Source: Phyllostachys edulis (taxonomy: Eukaryota; Streptophyta; Magnoliopsida; Poales; Poaceae). Taken from it: a stretch of 64,000 bases of DNA. The position numbers were made by a program, and so were the translations under genes. Position 1 is the stretch's first letter; each line of letters begins with the position of its first letter. Positions 10,490-22,640 of this stretch are shown here, piece after piece. The stretch spans positions 26,721,600-26,785,599 of the forward strand of contig CM070563.1 of the NCBI GenBank assembly GCA_036346405.1. Reading direction: 5' to 3'. Under the pieces are notes generated by a model that had not been told where the DNA came from, made no database searches, and saw only the letters and a program-made list of their open reading frames with translations.

Positions 10490-12247
10490 TCGACGCGTAT
10501 GTTACTAGTTTCGTCACGTTCTTCTTCCTCAACCCTTATGCCGTTTCTGAAAGGAGGCAACTCGTCAAATTGATTATATTCTTCCTCGTCCAATACATTA
10601 TCAACTCCGACAATCCTCCTTTTCCATGAAGAACTATGTGGTGCTTCTTATTTGCCTGGTCAGTTACATAGAAGACTTGAATAACTTGGTTAGCGAGTAC
10701 GAATGGTTCGTCTTTGTATCCGACACGTTCGAGGTCCACGGTAGTGATGTCGTACTTGTTGACCTTTACTTGTGGGAGATGGACCCAACGGCACCGTAAT
10801 AGGGGGATCTTGGAAAGCACGTAGTCGAGCTCCCATATCTCCTCTATTTGCCCATAGTAGGAGCTCCTTAGCCATCGGTACTGAATGCATATATGCAGAC
10901 ACCGCTATTTTGGTTAGTGCTGTATATATCCTGAGCCTGCATATAGAATGTGTACCCATTTATGTCGTATCCTCACCATGTCACAACTGTAAATGTTGGC
11001 CCTTTTGCCAACCATGTCAGCATATCACTTGATGAGCTCCTAGCGAGTTGCTCCTTCAACCATTGGTTGAACCGTCTATTGTGTTGTCTCGTGATCCAAA
11101 TATCCAGCACATCCTTATGCTGGTCGATATACGTGGACACTTCAGTCATGTGTTACAAAACCGTGAAATGGGCTTGAGCATACGCATCCATATCTGGAGT
11201 GATTGCTTTCCTTCCGATGGTCCCGATACCCTTGAGCCTCCCCTCATGGTGAGATCGAGGCACACCTATCGTTCGACCTGAGCCATGTAATCGACGTAGA
11301 ACTCAATGACCTCTTCAGTTGCATAACCTTTGACGATGCTGCCCTCTGGCCGAGATCGATTCCGTTCATAGGACTTGAGAATTCCCATGAACCTCTCGAA
11401 CGGGTACATGCTACGTAGGAACATAGGCCCGCACATCTTTATCTCCCTCACAATGAACAATGAGATGGACCATGATATCGAAAAACGACGGAGGGAAATA
11501 CATCTCAAGATCACATAGTATCGTCACCACCTCGTCCTGTAGAGCATCTATTCCTTCGGGATCAACGACCTTCTGAGCAATTGTGTTAGAGAAATAACAC
11601 AGACTCGTGATTGTCTCTCGGACCTTGATCGGCAAAATACTTCTAATTGCAACAGGGAGCATTTGTGTCATCAGCACATGACAATCATGAGACTTCATGC
11701 CAATTAACTTCAAAACTTCCATCGAAATAAGTTTCTTCATGTTGGCGAGTAACCGACGGAACTTTCACACCATGCAAGCACCGCAAAGTTCGCCTCTCGC
11801 CTTGGACAGAGTGTAACAAGCGGGGAAGGTACGTCGTTCTTTATCGGTCTTTGTTGGTGCTAACTTAGGTCTGATGTCCATATCAACCAAGTCAAGCCGT
11901 GCGTTGACACCATCCTTTGTTTTCTCATGAATGTTCAGTAAGAGACCAATCAAGTTGTCAAATACCTTCTTCTCTACGTGCATGACGTCGATGCAATGGC
12001 GAACTTCTAGGTGCTCCCAATAAGGTAAGTCCCAAAATATTGATCTCTTCTTCCAATTGTTCTTCTTACAGGTCCTCGATTTACGTCCCTTTCTGAGCAC
12101 AATATCTAAATTCTTAACTATATCATAGACCTCTTTCCCGCTTAAATGCCTTGGAGCTGAACTGTCCTCCTTCTCTCCGTCGAATTGTTTCTTCATCTTG
12201 CGCTATGGGTGAGCCCTTCAAAGGAACCTACGATGACGCATGTGTAC
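10490..12247 (-). pseudogene. TNP2: CACTA1 TNP2 transposase, C-terminal part
   Basis: Read from 12242 down, this is the 3' portion of a TNP2 gene. 12196-11765 encodes the distal transposase domain (WEHLEVRHCIDVMHVEKKV is diagnostic). 11740-11411 and 11514-11266 encode DUF4218 (LPIKVRETITSL and LCDLEMYFPPSFFDIMVHL). 10820-10536 encodes DUF4216 (CRWVHLPQVKVNKYD and TTVDLERVGYKDEPFVLA). TNP2 is the DDE-type catalytic transposase of CACTA elements and cuts at the CACTA ends. Reading-frame changes occur between blocks; some may be introns, but those within conserved blocks are decay. The gene is split from its N-terminal part (22641-24014) by the copia insertion cluster. Confidence 0.85.
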
Positions 12248-13893
12248 TGTGGATATCATGGGGATATGTACATGATCTTAGGATGATGATACAATTGGCA
12301 ATGGCATTTGCGGTTTGTCGCTTTGCCGCGCAAGACAGATTTTATTCTGTCGTGCCATTGGCGGTCACACCGCCATACGCCAATTGTTTTTCCGTTCACC
12401 CTCGGCGGCCGACCGCCGTAACGGTGGTCTGACCGATTTTGTCTTGTCTTCGTCGCCTTGTGGGCGATGCGTGTTGGGTTAGCCTAAGGACATGGGCTTC
12501 AGTGCATATGTGTTGCATGTTGCATGTTTTCACTAACGTGGGTCAAATTGTGAAGAACTTGTTCTCAGATTCGATTTGCTTGTCTATTGGTGTGCAGGTT
12601 GCTTGGAGGTCAACAACGGTCAACGGCGAGGAGGATCGGGACTAAGCTTGGAGAGTTGAGGTCCAGAACCATCAAGGATGCCGTGAGGTTAGAGGACCTG
12701 CGTGGGCATGAATGGACAAGGATGACCGAACAGGCGGTTTAGTGCGCGATCGTTGATCAAGCGGTGGGGGTTTGCAAGTGCCATGGAGGTTCCAGTGGGA
12801 TCCGGACGGGAGAGACTTGCCGACACGATGAGAGCCGCTAGAGCAACCTACACGTGGCGAAGCATGGATATGTTTCGCGCAATTCGGACTCGGTCTTCGG
12901 AAAAGATCGAGAAGGGGTATTTTGGTAATTTTACCAAATACGCTTTGGTGACCTAATGCCAACTCAGCGGCGCAAGACAAGGCCAAGAAGTGGATTAGGT
13001 CAAGAGAAGTGAAGACGACGCTTTAAAATACGTGCGCAGTGTGACCCGTTTGTATTGGGCCTTAACGGGAGCCCATTAGGGTTTGTCTTCTAGAAGCTAA
13101 GCCTCCATATAAATAGGGAAGGGTTGTTGTCCAGTAGCACCAAGGACTTCATTTGTAAACCCTAGTTTGGTTTTAGGGTTTTAGAGAAAGAGGAGAGGCT
13201 TAGAGCTCTAGGGAGATGTGTTGAGTTATGTGCTCATGGATTGAGCTTTGTCCTCCATGGATGGAGTGGCTGTAAACCCTGTCAACCTCAGATCAATCTA
13301 TGGATGATTCCCAAAGATGAGTCTCTTTTGCATTTTTTGCTCTATATTTGAGATTTTGGAGGTTTCTTTGATCTAGTGCTTTTTGATTGGTTTCGTGCCC
13401 TCTTCTACCTTGCTGTGACATGTGGGAACATATCTAAGATCACCTAGATCATCAATCTCCCACGAGCAAGGTTTAGATCGGGGTTTCGCTTTTTGCCCTG
13501 CTTTTGAACCTTCCTTCGTAGAATGGAAAAGGTCGAAACTTTGACGTGGATCTACTCAATCTCGCTTGGAATAGGTTCCTAATATCCTTAGGAAGGTGTG
13601 TTCCAAATTTGGTCAAGTTTGGCCGTAGATCAAAAGTTAGACCGATTTTCGCTTTTGGTTTTGGGTTTGTCTCACTGTTTCTAGTCAGGAGCGGTCTGAC
13701 CGATTTCCAGGTTAGGGTTTGGTGCTGTTGGTTCGTTGCTTTGGGGATTTTGGTTCGAGTTCAACACAAGTCTTCTGCTGTTGATCCTCATAGCTCTCAT
13801 ATCTATTGGGGTGAATCTAGTGTTGAATCTGAACAAGGTGAAAATTAGGCGAGCTCCTATTCACTCCCCCTCTAGTTGCCTTTCCGGTCCTAC
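12248..13893 (+). mobile_element. Ty1-copia LTR inserted in CACTA1 TNP2
   Basis: The LTR starts TGTGGATATC at 12248 and ends CCGGTCCTACA at 13893 (1646 bp). It lies in TNP2 coding sequence that is continuous in CACTA2 (about 39090). The left flank TGTAC (12243-12247) matches TGTAT after the second copy of the LTR end (22641-22645), giving a 5-bp target duplication with one change. TATAAATA at 13108-13115, followed by a leader-like region, marks the LTR promoter. No primer binding site follows 13893; CACTA sequence resumes at once, so this copy is organised like a solo LTR. The tail from about 13692 is repeated at 22441-22640. Confidence 0.8.
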
Positions 13894-14228
13894 ATATACG
13901 GTTTTGCGCGAGTGATTCAGCCACACACTCTCGATATCATCTAAGTAGTGAGTATAGGCTTCGACCCCTTTTGTACTCTGGCCCGACAGATTAGCAATGG
14001 TAGGATAATGATTTATGGTGCAGAACAATAAGGAACGTAAAGTGAAGTTCTCTAGTTTGTACACATCCCATACATGTACCCCTTCAATCCACAGTATTTT
14101 TAGATCTTCCATCAATGGTGCTAAGTACACATCAATATCATTCCCAGGTTACTTCGGCCCTTGGATAAGTATCGATAGCAAAATATACTTCCGCTTCATA
14201 CACAACCAAGGATGAAGGTTGTAGATAC
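13894..14228 (-). other. duplicated fragment of CACTA1 TNP2
   Basis: These 335 bp are a near-identical second copy of 22641-22980, the TNP2 catalytic segment that encodes YLAPLMEDLKILWIEGVHVWD and the FCTINHYPTIANLSG region on the minus strand. It lies between the copia LTR and the truncated copia body. Together with the preceding LTR tail it forms a direct duplication of about 540 bp that brackets the copia body. Confidence 0.85.
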
Positions 14229-14236
14229 ATAGGCAT

Positions 14237-16907
14237 ATGTTCGTAGATGACTTCTTTGACTCCTTTGGTGGCTCTAGGCAGCGCTTTGGGCTAAGATATC
14301 TTAAGGAGAGACCACGGGTAGCATCTAGACAAGGGGAGTACCGACCTTTTGGTAGGTCGATTCGGAGAGGTCTAGGTGGTTCTCATGTGCATTCTTATGA
14401 TTTTACTTCTAACCATTTCATTGCTGCTTCTACTGCTTTGCCCAAGCATCATGTGACCCAGTACTGGATTCCCAAGTCTTTTATCACTAACCCCAGTACT
14501 GAGGCACAGATGTTTCCTGTTCGTGCTTTGTAGGTCCGTCGTGCGAGGAAGGAGGACATATGGCTTGTTGACTCCGGATGTTCTCAACACATGACTGGAG
14601 ATTCTAGATGGTTCTCCTCCCTCACACGTGCATCCGGTAATGAATTGATCACATTTGGGGATGCTTCTATTGGGACCGTGATAGCCAAGGGCACAGTGCG
14701 CGTCAACAACAAGTTCATGCTCAAAGACGTCGCTTTGGTAAGTAAGCTGAGGTATAATCTTTTATCTGTTTCCCAGCTTCTTGATGAGGGCCTAGAAATG
14801 AGATTTAAAAGTGGTGAGTGTAGAGTTCTAGACTCCTCGGGTGAGCTTGTCTTTGACATCTCCAGGGTTGAGAGGATCTTTTGTGCTGATTTCAGTATCT
14901 CTTCTTCTTCTAGCCCTAGGTGTCTTGTGGCTTCTGACTCCCATGATCTAGTGTTGTGGCATCGTAGGCTTAGACACATAGGCTTCGATCACTTGACTAG
15001 AGTCAGTTGCAAGGATCTGATTAGAGGTTTACCTAGGCTGAAGGCTGTTAGAGACCTTGTTTGCTCACCCTGTAGACATGGTAAGATGGTTTCTGCTTCT
15101 CATCCACCTCTTACCTTAGGGACGACAGATGGACCTAGTCAGCTCTTGCACTTAGATACTGTTGGTCCTTCTAGAGTTCAGTCTGCCGGTGGGAAATGGT
15201 ATGTGCTTGTAATTGTGGATGATTACTCCAGGTATTCATGGGTCTGGTTTCTAAGGATGAGGCTTTTGGCTATTTTAGAGAATTGGTCCTTAGACTTGCT
15301 GTTGACCTTCCTGGAGCTTTGAGAGCCATTAGGAGTGACAATGGGACAGAATTCAAGAATTCTTCCTTTGCCACCTTCTGCACTGATAGGGGAATTGAGC
15401 ACCAGTTCTCTTCTCCTAGAGTTCCCCAGCAGAATGGTGTTGTAGAGAGGAAGAACAAGACCCTTGTAGAGATGGTCAGGACCATGCTAGATGAGCATTC
15501 CACACCTAGGAGGTTTTGGGCTGAGGCAATCTCTACTGCTTGTTATATCTCTAATAGGGTATTCTTCAGATCTGTGATTGACAAGACTTCTTTTGAGCTT
15601 AGATTTGGTCATAAGCCCAAAGTCTCTCATTTCAAGATTTTTGGTTGCAAGTGCTTCATTCTTAAACATGGCAACCTTGATAAATTTGAATCTAGATGTT
15701 CTGATGGCATATTTCTTGGATATTCTACTCATTCTCGTGGCTATCGTGTATTTAATTTTGACACTAACAAAATTGTTGAGACTTGCGAAGTCACTTTTGA
15801 TGAGACTAGTCCTGGTACTAGACCCGATGATGCAGGTACACGTGTTTCTAAGAGCATCTTCGCCGATGATGACTCGAGGATGAGGACCCAATCCATCCTC
15901 AAGTCACTTCGACATGGTTGGAGAGCACGCTTCTACTACACCAAATTTCAGATGAGCAGCCTCTTCCTACCTTCACCGACGATCGAGTGGCTCTGCTCCT
16001 ACTTTCACACCCGTGAGGTAGAGGCCATCAGACTAGGAGCTCCCTTCAGATTCAATGACAAAGATCCACCGAGCAGATCATTGGGGATCTCCATGAGCGA
16101 GTCACTCGCTCCAGGTTTATTTCTCCTGATTCTCATGCACATTCTGCTTTTGTTGCTTCTTTTGAACCTCGAGATGTCACCCATGCTTTATCTGATTCCT
16201 CTTGAGTCAATGCCATGCATGAAGAACTTGAAAATTTTGAAAGGAATAAAGTCTGGACCTTAGTTGAACCTCCACCTAATCATAATATAATTGGAACAAA
16301 ATGGGTTTTAAAAAATAAGCAAAGTGAAGATGGGTTGGTAGTTCGCAGCAAGGCTAGACTTGTAGCTCAAGGTTATTCCCAAGTAGAAGGCTTAGATTTT
16401 GAAGAAACCTTTGCTCCTGTAGCTAGATTAGAAGCCATTCGCATTTTGCTAGCATTTGCGGCATCCAAGGGCTTTAAGCTATTCCAAATGGATGTCAAAA
16501 GTGCTTTCCTGAATGGTTTCATAGAAGAAGAGGTCTTTGTCAAGCAAGCTCTTGGTTTTGAAAATCCCAAGTTCCCAAACTATGTTTTTAAACTCTCCAA
16601 AGCCTTGTACAGATTGAAGCAAGCCCCTAGAGCCTGATATGATAGGCTTAAGAGTTTTCTGCTTAAAAATGATTTCAAAATGGGATTGGTTGATAAAACC
16701 TTGTTCACTCTCAGGCATGGCAGTGACTTTTTGTTGGTTCAGATTTATGTGGATGACATTATATTCGGTGGTTCCTCTCATGCTTTGGTGTCCAGATTTT
16801 TGATTCTATGAGCAGGAGTTCGAGATGAGCATGATGGGCGAATTGACCTTCTTCCTTGGTCTTCAAGTCAAGCAACTGAAAGAAGGCACCTTCATTCATC
16901 AAAGTAA
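14237..16907 (+). pseudogene. copia polyprotein: gag end, protease, integrase, RT N-terminal part
   Basis: The order is gag remnant (14237-14530, ended by TAG), then in the same frame the protease motif WLVDSGCSQHMTG (14561-14599), then the GAG-preintegrase block (DLVLWHRRLRHIGF, about 14945). The integrase core has its acidic residues in HLDTVGPS, IRSDNGTEFKN and VVERKNKTL. RT begins near 16215 (GTKWVLKNK, LVAQGYSQ) and has the catalytic YVDD at 16746-16757. Frameshifts lie near 15225 (within integrase) and in the 15830-16210 linker; stops include 14531 and 16636. The integrase-before-RT order is diagnostic of Ty1-copia. The copy is non-functional. Confidence 0.9.
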
Positions 16908-16912
16908 GTATA

Positions 16913-19900
16913 TGTCGGGACCCCGGGTATGCAACCCCAGGACCCTCTGTGTATTCTCGAACTAGTCTCATGATCAAGAGCTAGCTCACACAGCTTGCAA
17001 CATTGGTGTAATCATAACCACACAACCAAACAATAGATGAAGTGCATAAATTAATATTATTACAAAAGAGACCTTATGGTCAAGTCTTACAACGCTTGCC
17101 ACATGGCTAAGCAACAAAAGAGTAGCTTGCAGCGGAGAACAAAACATTTGGTGGAGGTCACCCAATATGCCCACCGCCAATCGAGTGAAGGACGCGACCT
17201 AATTCAAGATAGTCTTCAAAGACGCCTTCTTCAGAGAACTCGAAGTTCATGGTTCACCCTCCTCTCGCTGATTTAAACAGAGGGCGCAAGGCCATGAGTA
17301 CTTTGAATGTACTCAAGAAGTCATAGAGAAATGTATGCAAGTAATATTTATGCAAGGCTTGACAAGGATAGCTTTATGGCTATTTTATGGAAAGCAATAT
17401 TTGACATTAAATACAATAAGTAGATTGCAAAGCATAATTTAAAAGACTAATACATAAATAAGCAATTTTTTTGAAACAACTAGTGAACACCCGTCCACTT
17501 TCCCACCATCAACCATCTACAAGATTCACCAAACCATTCCAACAATTTCGATAAAAGTTCTACCCATGCGTGAAATCACTGTGCATGTCCATAACCGGGA
17601 CACGGCTATTCAATAGTTTTACACTCTGAGAGGTTGTACAGCTTGACCCACAAGACACGAATTTCTCTAGTTTGTTCGGCATATATCTATGCCACCGCTC
17701 ACTACCTTAGGTAAGCAGTCTAGAGCACGTGACAATGCTTTTACAAAGTTCTGTTTTGACCCAGTTATGTTCGCTAAGGTTTTGCCTCCATCTGGCCCCC
17801 TCTTGCGCCGTTCCCAACCAAAACAGAACCGAACCAAGACATTGCTAATTAGTCAGCCAGGTCTATCCCAATCTAGACATGTGGTTGTACGGTTGAGGCC
17901 CAAATCAAGGGTTCAAGGTTAAGTCCTTAGTTGGTTGCTCAGACGAGACAGTTCCACATTCCAAGTGTGCGTTGCGGCACCCACCTTTTCCACCACCCAC
18001 TGTCTCGAGCATAAATCATTTTCGCTCAACTCCGCCAAATGACCACCCTAGTCATGGCACAACATCTTTAACAAATGTGGCTCCGCCACTGTTCCATAAT
18101 TTCCTTTAGTCAAATTCATCATGTTGGGTCTAACCCACCAGAGGACCACCCTAGTCATGGCACCACAAATTTTAGTAAGGTGACAACGAATGTCGTGGTC
18201 TCACACAGGACCACACTTCATTTTAATCAGCAACACTGGCCACTACTACACAAGCCACGAATCGGTGTGCTGGGGGTAAACTCATATTGAATGATTCAAG
18301 GAGAGACCGACGTCTACTAAAGCATGGCTAAGCAAACACGATACCCATGTTGGTATTACAATAATGTCCAACTAACAATTATCCATCCTAAGGTGTCCAA
18401 GGAGTTATGTCATTCAAGGATACATGTCGATTGCAATACGACAATTAGGTAATTAACTAAGCCCGAAACCATTTACTATAAAATTTAGCAATGCATGTTT
18501 GTATCAAACAATATACTTTTAAAAAGATCGGTTCAACATGATCAAAGGTCTATGACTTGCCTTCGTTGAAGAGTAGAGGTGCTTCGGTCGTCGGGTCTGC
18601 GAAATCTTCCGAAACGCCGGAACCTATACGCGTAAACAAAGCTAAATAAATAAAACAACTCCAAATAAAATCCAAATAAATACTAAATAAATACTAATAG
18701 GAAGACAAGGATTTTAGATGAATTTAGAAATTTGAATCACTCGAATCGGAGTTCGAATGAGGGAGTTATGGCCAAAAGAAGATAGGAAAATACATAAAAT
18801 CAAGAAAAAGGAATTTTCCTGATTTCTGGAATTATTTTCCAACAGAAAAATCAATTTAATGCGCAAGCTGACGTCAGCACCGGGGATTTCTTTTTCGGCC
18901 GAATTAATTTTCAACGGAAAAACCCGGAAAATCCACGCCAAGAATGACGGTCGCCACGCCAAAAAAAGGGTGACGGGCGCTGACGGGCGCCACGGGATGC
19001 CACGTCCGCCGGGCGAGGGGACACACTCGGGTGCGCAACGTCGCTGGCGCTACGCGCCACGGCGACGAGCGGGGAAGGCGCCAAATGAGCGAGGGAGAGG
19101 AGGGTTCAGCGCAAGACAGCCTCGTGGACGCGGCGGCGCAGGAGACCGTGGCGGCGCGAAGAAGGCGGCGGCGGGTGCGGCTCGACGGCGGCGGAGGGGC
19201 TCCGTGAAGCCGAGGACGGGGTGGCGCGCACGGGGTGCGCCTTGGCGCAGTGATGCCGAGGGTGGTGATGACGGCGGCGGAGTGTGCTTGACGGTGGCGG
19301 CGGGTGCGGCGGAAAGCTCCACGGGCGGCGGTGATAAGCTTCGATTGCGGCCGAGCTAGGGCGAGGAAGAGAGGCGGAGAAGAGGGGAAAGAGAGAGGAG
19401 GGCGAGGCGGTCCCAGGGCTCTCCTTAAATAGGCGCGGGGAGGGTCCGGGAGAGGAGGACGGCAAGGAGGTCACCGCGGCCATTAATGGCGGCTTGACCC
19501 ACGCGGCATGGGAGGAGGTGTGGGACATGTGGTATGGGCGAGGGTGGCGCTGGTGCGGCGGAGGCGGAGGCGACGCGGCATTGGCGGATTCACGGAGTGG
19601 GCGAGGGGCGGCGGCAGGCATGGCGGCTGACACGACGCTGGGGCGATGGCGATGCGACGCGGGCGTGGGCGCTGTATCGCCGGAGGAGGAAGACGACCCG
19701 GCGGTGACAAGGCGGGCCCGCAGTCGGTCGGCAATGGGAAGGCGCGGGCGACGGGAGCATGGCAGGAACAGGCAATTGCCTCGATTTTGATCGACGGCGC
19801 CCAAGGAGGAAGGCCAGTTGGGCATGGCGCCGCATGAGGGAGAAACAGGGATGGGCCGGGAGAAAACGGCCCAAAGCCAAGGAAGGAAAAAGAAAACATT

Positions 19901-20255
19901 TCCGATTAAAGAAATGCTAGAAAAGCAAAAGCAATTTTAGAAAATAGTTTAAGCCGTCCAAAAATTCTAGGAAAATTCACAGAAATCCCTTGAATTATTT
20001 AGGACTTAGTAAAAATAATTTTTAGCTTCACTTTTGCTTTTAGTTTTTGCAATTAATTATTTTTAACATAAAGCCAAAGGAAAAACCAATTTAAAATCCA
20101 ACTAAACTCACTAAACCAACTTTAATTAATTCAAATTAAACTGCTTTTGAAATTCTAAATTACAATTTAAGCTTTTGCAAATCAATAAAACCAAATGGTT
20201 CCTTTTTAAGGTTTTTCAAAATTTTCAAAAAAGGCCAGAAAATAGGGATGTTACA
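16913..20255 (+). mobile_element. solo Ty3-gypsy-type LTR (3.34 kb) inside copia RT
   Basis: The insert begins TGTCGGGACCCC at 16913 and ends GGATGTTACA at 20255, with a perfect 5-bp duplication GTATA on both sides (16908-16912 and 20256-20260). Removing it rejoins the two halves of the copia RT. There are no internal gag-pol genes, so it is a solo LTR left by LTR-LTR recombination. Length and termini fit a Tekay/Del-type gypsy LTR. A GC-rich segment (about 18940-19850) probably marks the transcribed leader; the open frames in it (18859-19359, 19106-19825) are composition artefacts. Confidence 0.9.
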
Positions 20256-20260
20256 GTATA

Positions 20261-21044
20261 CAAAGGACCTTCTTCGGCGCTTCGACATGGAAAGCAGTAG
20301 GCCAATGTCTACTCCCGTTGCTACATCCACCGTGCTGGACCCAGATGAGGATGGAGAGCCCGTGGACCAGAAGGAGTACCGCAGCATGATCGGCTCCCTC
20401 CTCTACCTCATAGCGTCGAGGCCGGACATACAATTTGCTATGTGTTTGTGCACTCGATTTCAGGCTTCCCCTCGTGCCTCTCATCGTCAAGCAGTGCGTC
20501 GCATTTTCAGGTACCTCCAGGATACTCTTGACTTTGGACTTTGGTATTCTTCTTCTTCTGCTCTCTATATTCGGGCTTTTTCTGATGCTGATTTTGCAGG
20601 GTGTAGAGTGAATAGGAAGAGTACTTCTGGCACTTTTCATTTCTTAGGCACTTCTCTCATCTCTTGGTCATCTAGGAAACAGTCCTCTGTTGCCTGATCC
20701 ATCGCCAAGGCCGAGTATGTAGTCAGCAAATGAGTTGCTCTCGTGTTCTCTGGATCTTATCTACTCTTGGGACTATGGGTTGTCTTTGGATAGTGTTCCT
20801 TTTTCTCGTGACAACACCGGTGCCATAAACATTGCCAAAAACCCAAAGGCAACATTCTAGGACTAAGCACATTGACATTCGATATCATTTCCTTAGAGAC
20901 CATGTTGAGAAGGGAGATGCTGTGCTTCACTTTCTAGAGTCCGAGCAGCAGGTTGCGGATATTTTCACAAAAGCTCTTGATTCTTCTCATTTTGCTTCTT
21001 TGCGGGGAGAGTTGGGGGTTGTTAGTCCTCTTGGCCTGTTTTGA
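20261..21044 (+). pseudogene. copia polyprotein: RT C-terminal part and RNase H
   Basis: This continues the RT interrupted at 16907. It encodes YTKDLLRRFDMESSRPMSTP and the conserved SLLYLIASRPDIQFAM block. RNase H follows, with SDADFAGCRVNRKSTSG (about 20581-20631) and the SLISWSSRKQSSVA segment. A TGA near 20696 and a frame change near 20715 break the AEYV motif region. The end of the polyprotein (KHIDIRYHFLRDHV and DIFTKALDSSHFASLRGELG) runs to the TGA at 21042-21044, followed at once by a polypurine-like tract. Confidence 0.88.
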
Positions 21045-22440
21045 GGGGGAGTTTGCTCTTTTTGCATTCTTTGTATCATAATGCATTTTTAAATCAGCAA
21101 CTTGCATTGTAATATAAATCCTTGGAGCTTTGATTATTATCCTTGTATGACATGATTTCATGCTTTATACCTTTCCATATCTTGTGCTAGTCTGCTAGAA
21201 TTATTTTATGGCTTTTCTTGTATAGCTTAGCTTTTGTCATGCTAGCTTTATTATCTGTGAGCAAACTGAATCAAAATATGACTTGTTGGATCTTGTGACT
21301 ACTTTTGCTATAGTGATCCTCTCATGATTCATACCATATCATATAGGCTTAATTGAGTCTTGAACTTATTCTGAGTTTTAAATTGAGCTATGATAATTCT
21401 TAAGTAAAGTAAATGAAAAATGAGCTTTTTTGTGCAAAAAAACTGATCTCACCAATTCTTTCTTATGAGACGGTTTGCCATTGCACTAGGCATGCACTCA
21501 GGGGGAGTTTTGGATGACCTAGACCACTCTTTTAAGCTTCTTGCTTGGGATGGTCGCGGCAAGGCTTGAGATCTAGCACAATGCTAAGAAAACAAATTGG
21601 CAATTGGTTGAAGCTTAGGAGGCAGTTGTGGATGGCTCCTAGTCCAGGACTTGCTTTACTAAGATAAAACCAATCATTTTCATCAAAATGCTCAAAGTGC
21701 TAAATTCTAAATGCTTGAACCAATTGATTCAAAATTGAACTCATAGTGCTCAAAATTGACTCAATTTCTAGTTTTTAGTCTCCATTCTGCTTATAGACAT
21801 GGCTTGACTCATTTTTGGATACCTTTAGTGAAACTATGATCTTGACCACCTTGTCATGCTATCAATTCATTTAATCTCAGATTATTGTTATTTTGGCCTT
21901 AGCTTTGTTGTACATGTTTTGCCATGATTGAACATAACTTCTTCACATAATATGGCTTGGTGTAATACTTGTACAGTCTTCATGGATAATCTTCATGGCT
22001 CCTTTTGCTAATTTTTTAAAAAAAAAACTAAAAAATTTGAAAAACTGCAGCCATTCCATTTCATTCCATTCATGCTCTATCTTCTTCCAAGCACCTTGAT
22101 GAATTCATTATCAAAGGGGGAGAAAGATTTGTAAAAATGTTGTTTTAGAGCTTTTTGGAGTCATAAGGAGAGATTGGATTTTTTGGAAATTTGGTGATCA
22201 TAGTGAGTAGGAGCATCTCAATTGCATTCTTTTGGTCTTATTGCCTTATCTGAATTTGAATTGCAATTCTAGAAGACTCACAATGATCAAAGGTCAAATA
22301 GAACAATTGTTCTTTCATATGGACCTAAGTGAGATTTTTGGCTATTCTCTGGAATTTGAAGCTTTTGTGCTTTCTTTGCCTTATCTCACTCACCTATGCT
22401 ATTCTGAAGCCAGCTTGGTCATTTTCTTTGCTTTTTCTTG
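21045..22440 (+). other. non-coding copia region between pol and the LTR remnant
   Basis: The sequence is AT-rich with no convincing protein. It includes GCACTCAGGGGGAG (near 21496) and AAAGGGGGAGAAAG (near 22112), purine tracts of the kind that prime plus-strand synthesis in Sire-type elements. The 3' LTR expected to begin TGTGGATATC is not found after them; about 320 bp of unassigned sequence leads instead to the LTR-tail copy at 22441. Confidence 0.55.
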
Positions 22441-22640
22441 CATTTGGACCGATTTCCAAGTTAGGGTTTGGTGTTGTTGGTTCGTTGCTTTGGGGATTTT
22501 GGTTCGAGTTCAACACAAGTCTTCTGCTATTGATCCGCATAGCTCTCATAGCTATTGGGGTGAATCTGGTGTTGAATCTGAATGAGGTGAAAATTAGGCT
22601 AGCTCCTATTCACTCCCCCTCTAGTTGCCTTTCCGGTCCT
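22441..22640 (+). repeat. second copy of the copia LTR tail (5' truncated)
   Basis: This matches the last 200 bp of the LTR at 12248-13893, from GACCGATTTCC to CCGGTCCTACA, with few differences. The remaining 1.4 kb of an LTR is missing on the left. CACTA1 TNP2 sequence resumes at 22641. Confidence 0.88.

Larger units (their letters stand above)
14229..22440 (+). mobile_element. truncated Sire-like Ty1-copia body
   Basis: The body starts abruptly inside the gag-protease region, runs through protease, integrase, RT and RNase H in Ty1-copia order, and continues about 1.4 kb past pol before meeting an LTR-tail copy at 22441. A 5' LTR, primer site and most of gag are missing, and no full 3' LTR is present. 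Purine tracts occur at 21041-21052 (TTGAGGGGGAG) and near 22112 (AAAGGGGGAGAAAG). The long stretch between pol and the second purine tract fits the Sire/Maximus lineage. A solo gypsy LTR sits inside RT. Confidence 0.8.

Noticed and set aside
18859..19899. Long GC-rich frames on both strands (up to 239 codons)
   Set aside because: They lie inside the solo gypsy LTR, are open on opposite strands at once, and are Ala/Arg/Gly/Pro-rich as expected from composition alone.
12248..22640. Reading the whole interval as one intact copia element with two LTRs
   Set aside because: The left LTR is followed by CACTA sequence instead of a primer site, the body lacks its start, and the right LTR is only a 200-bp tail.
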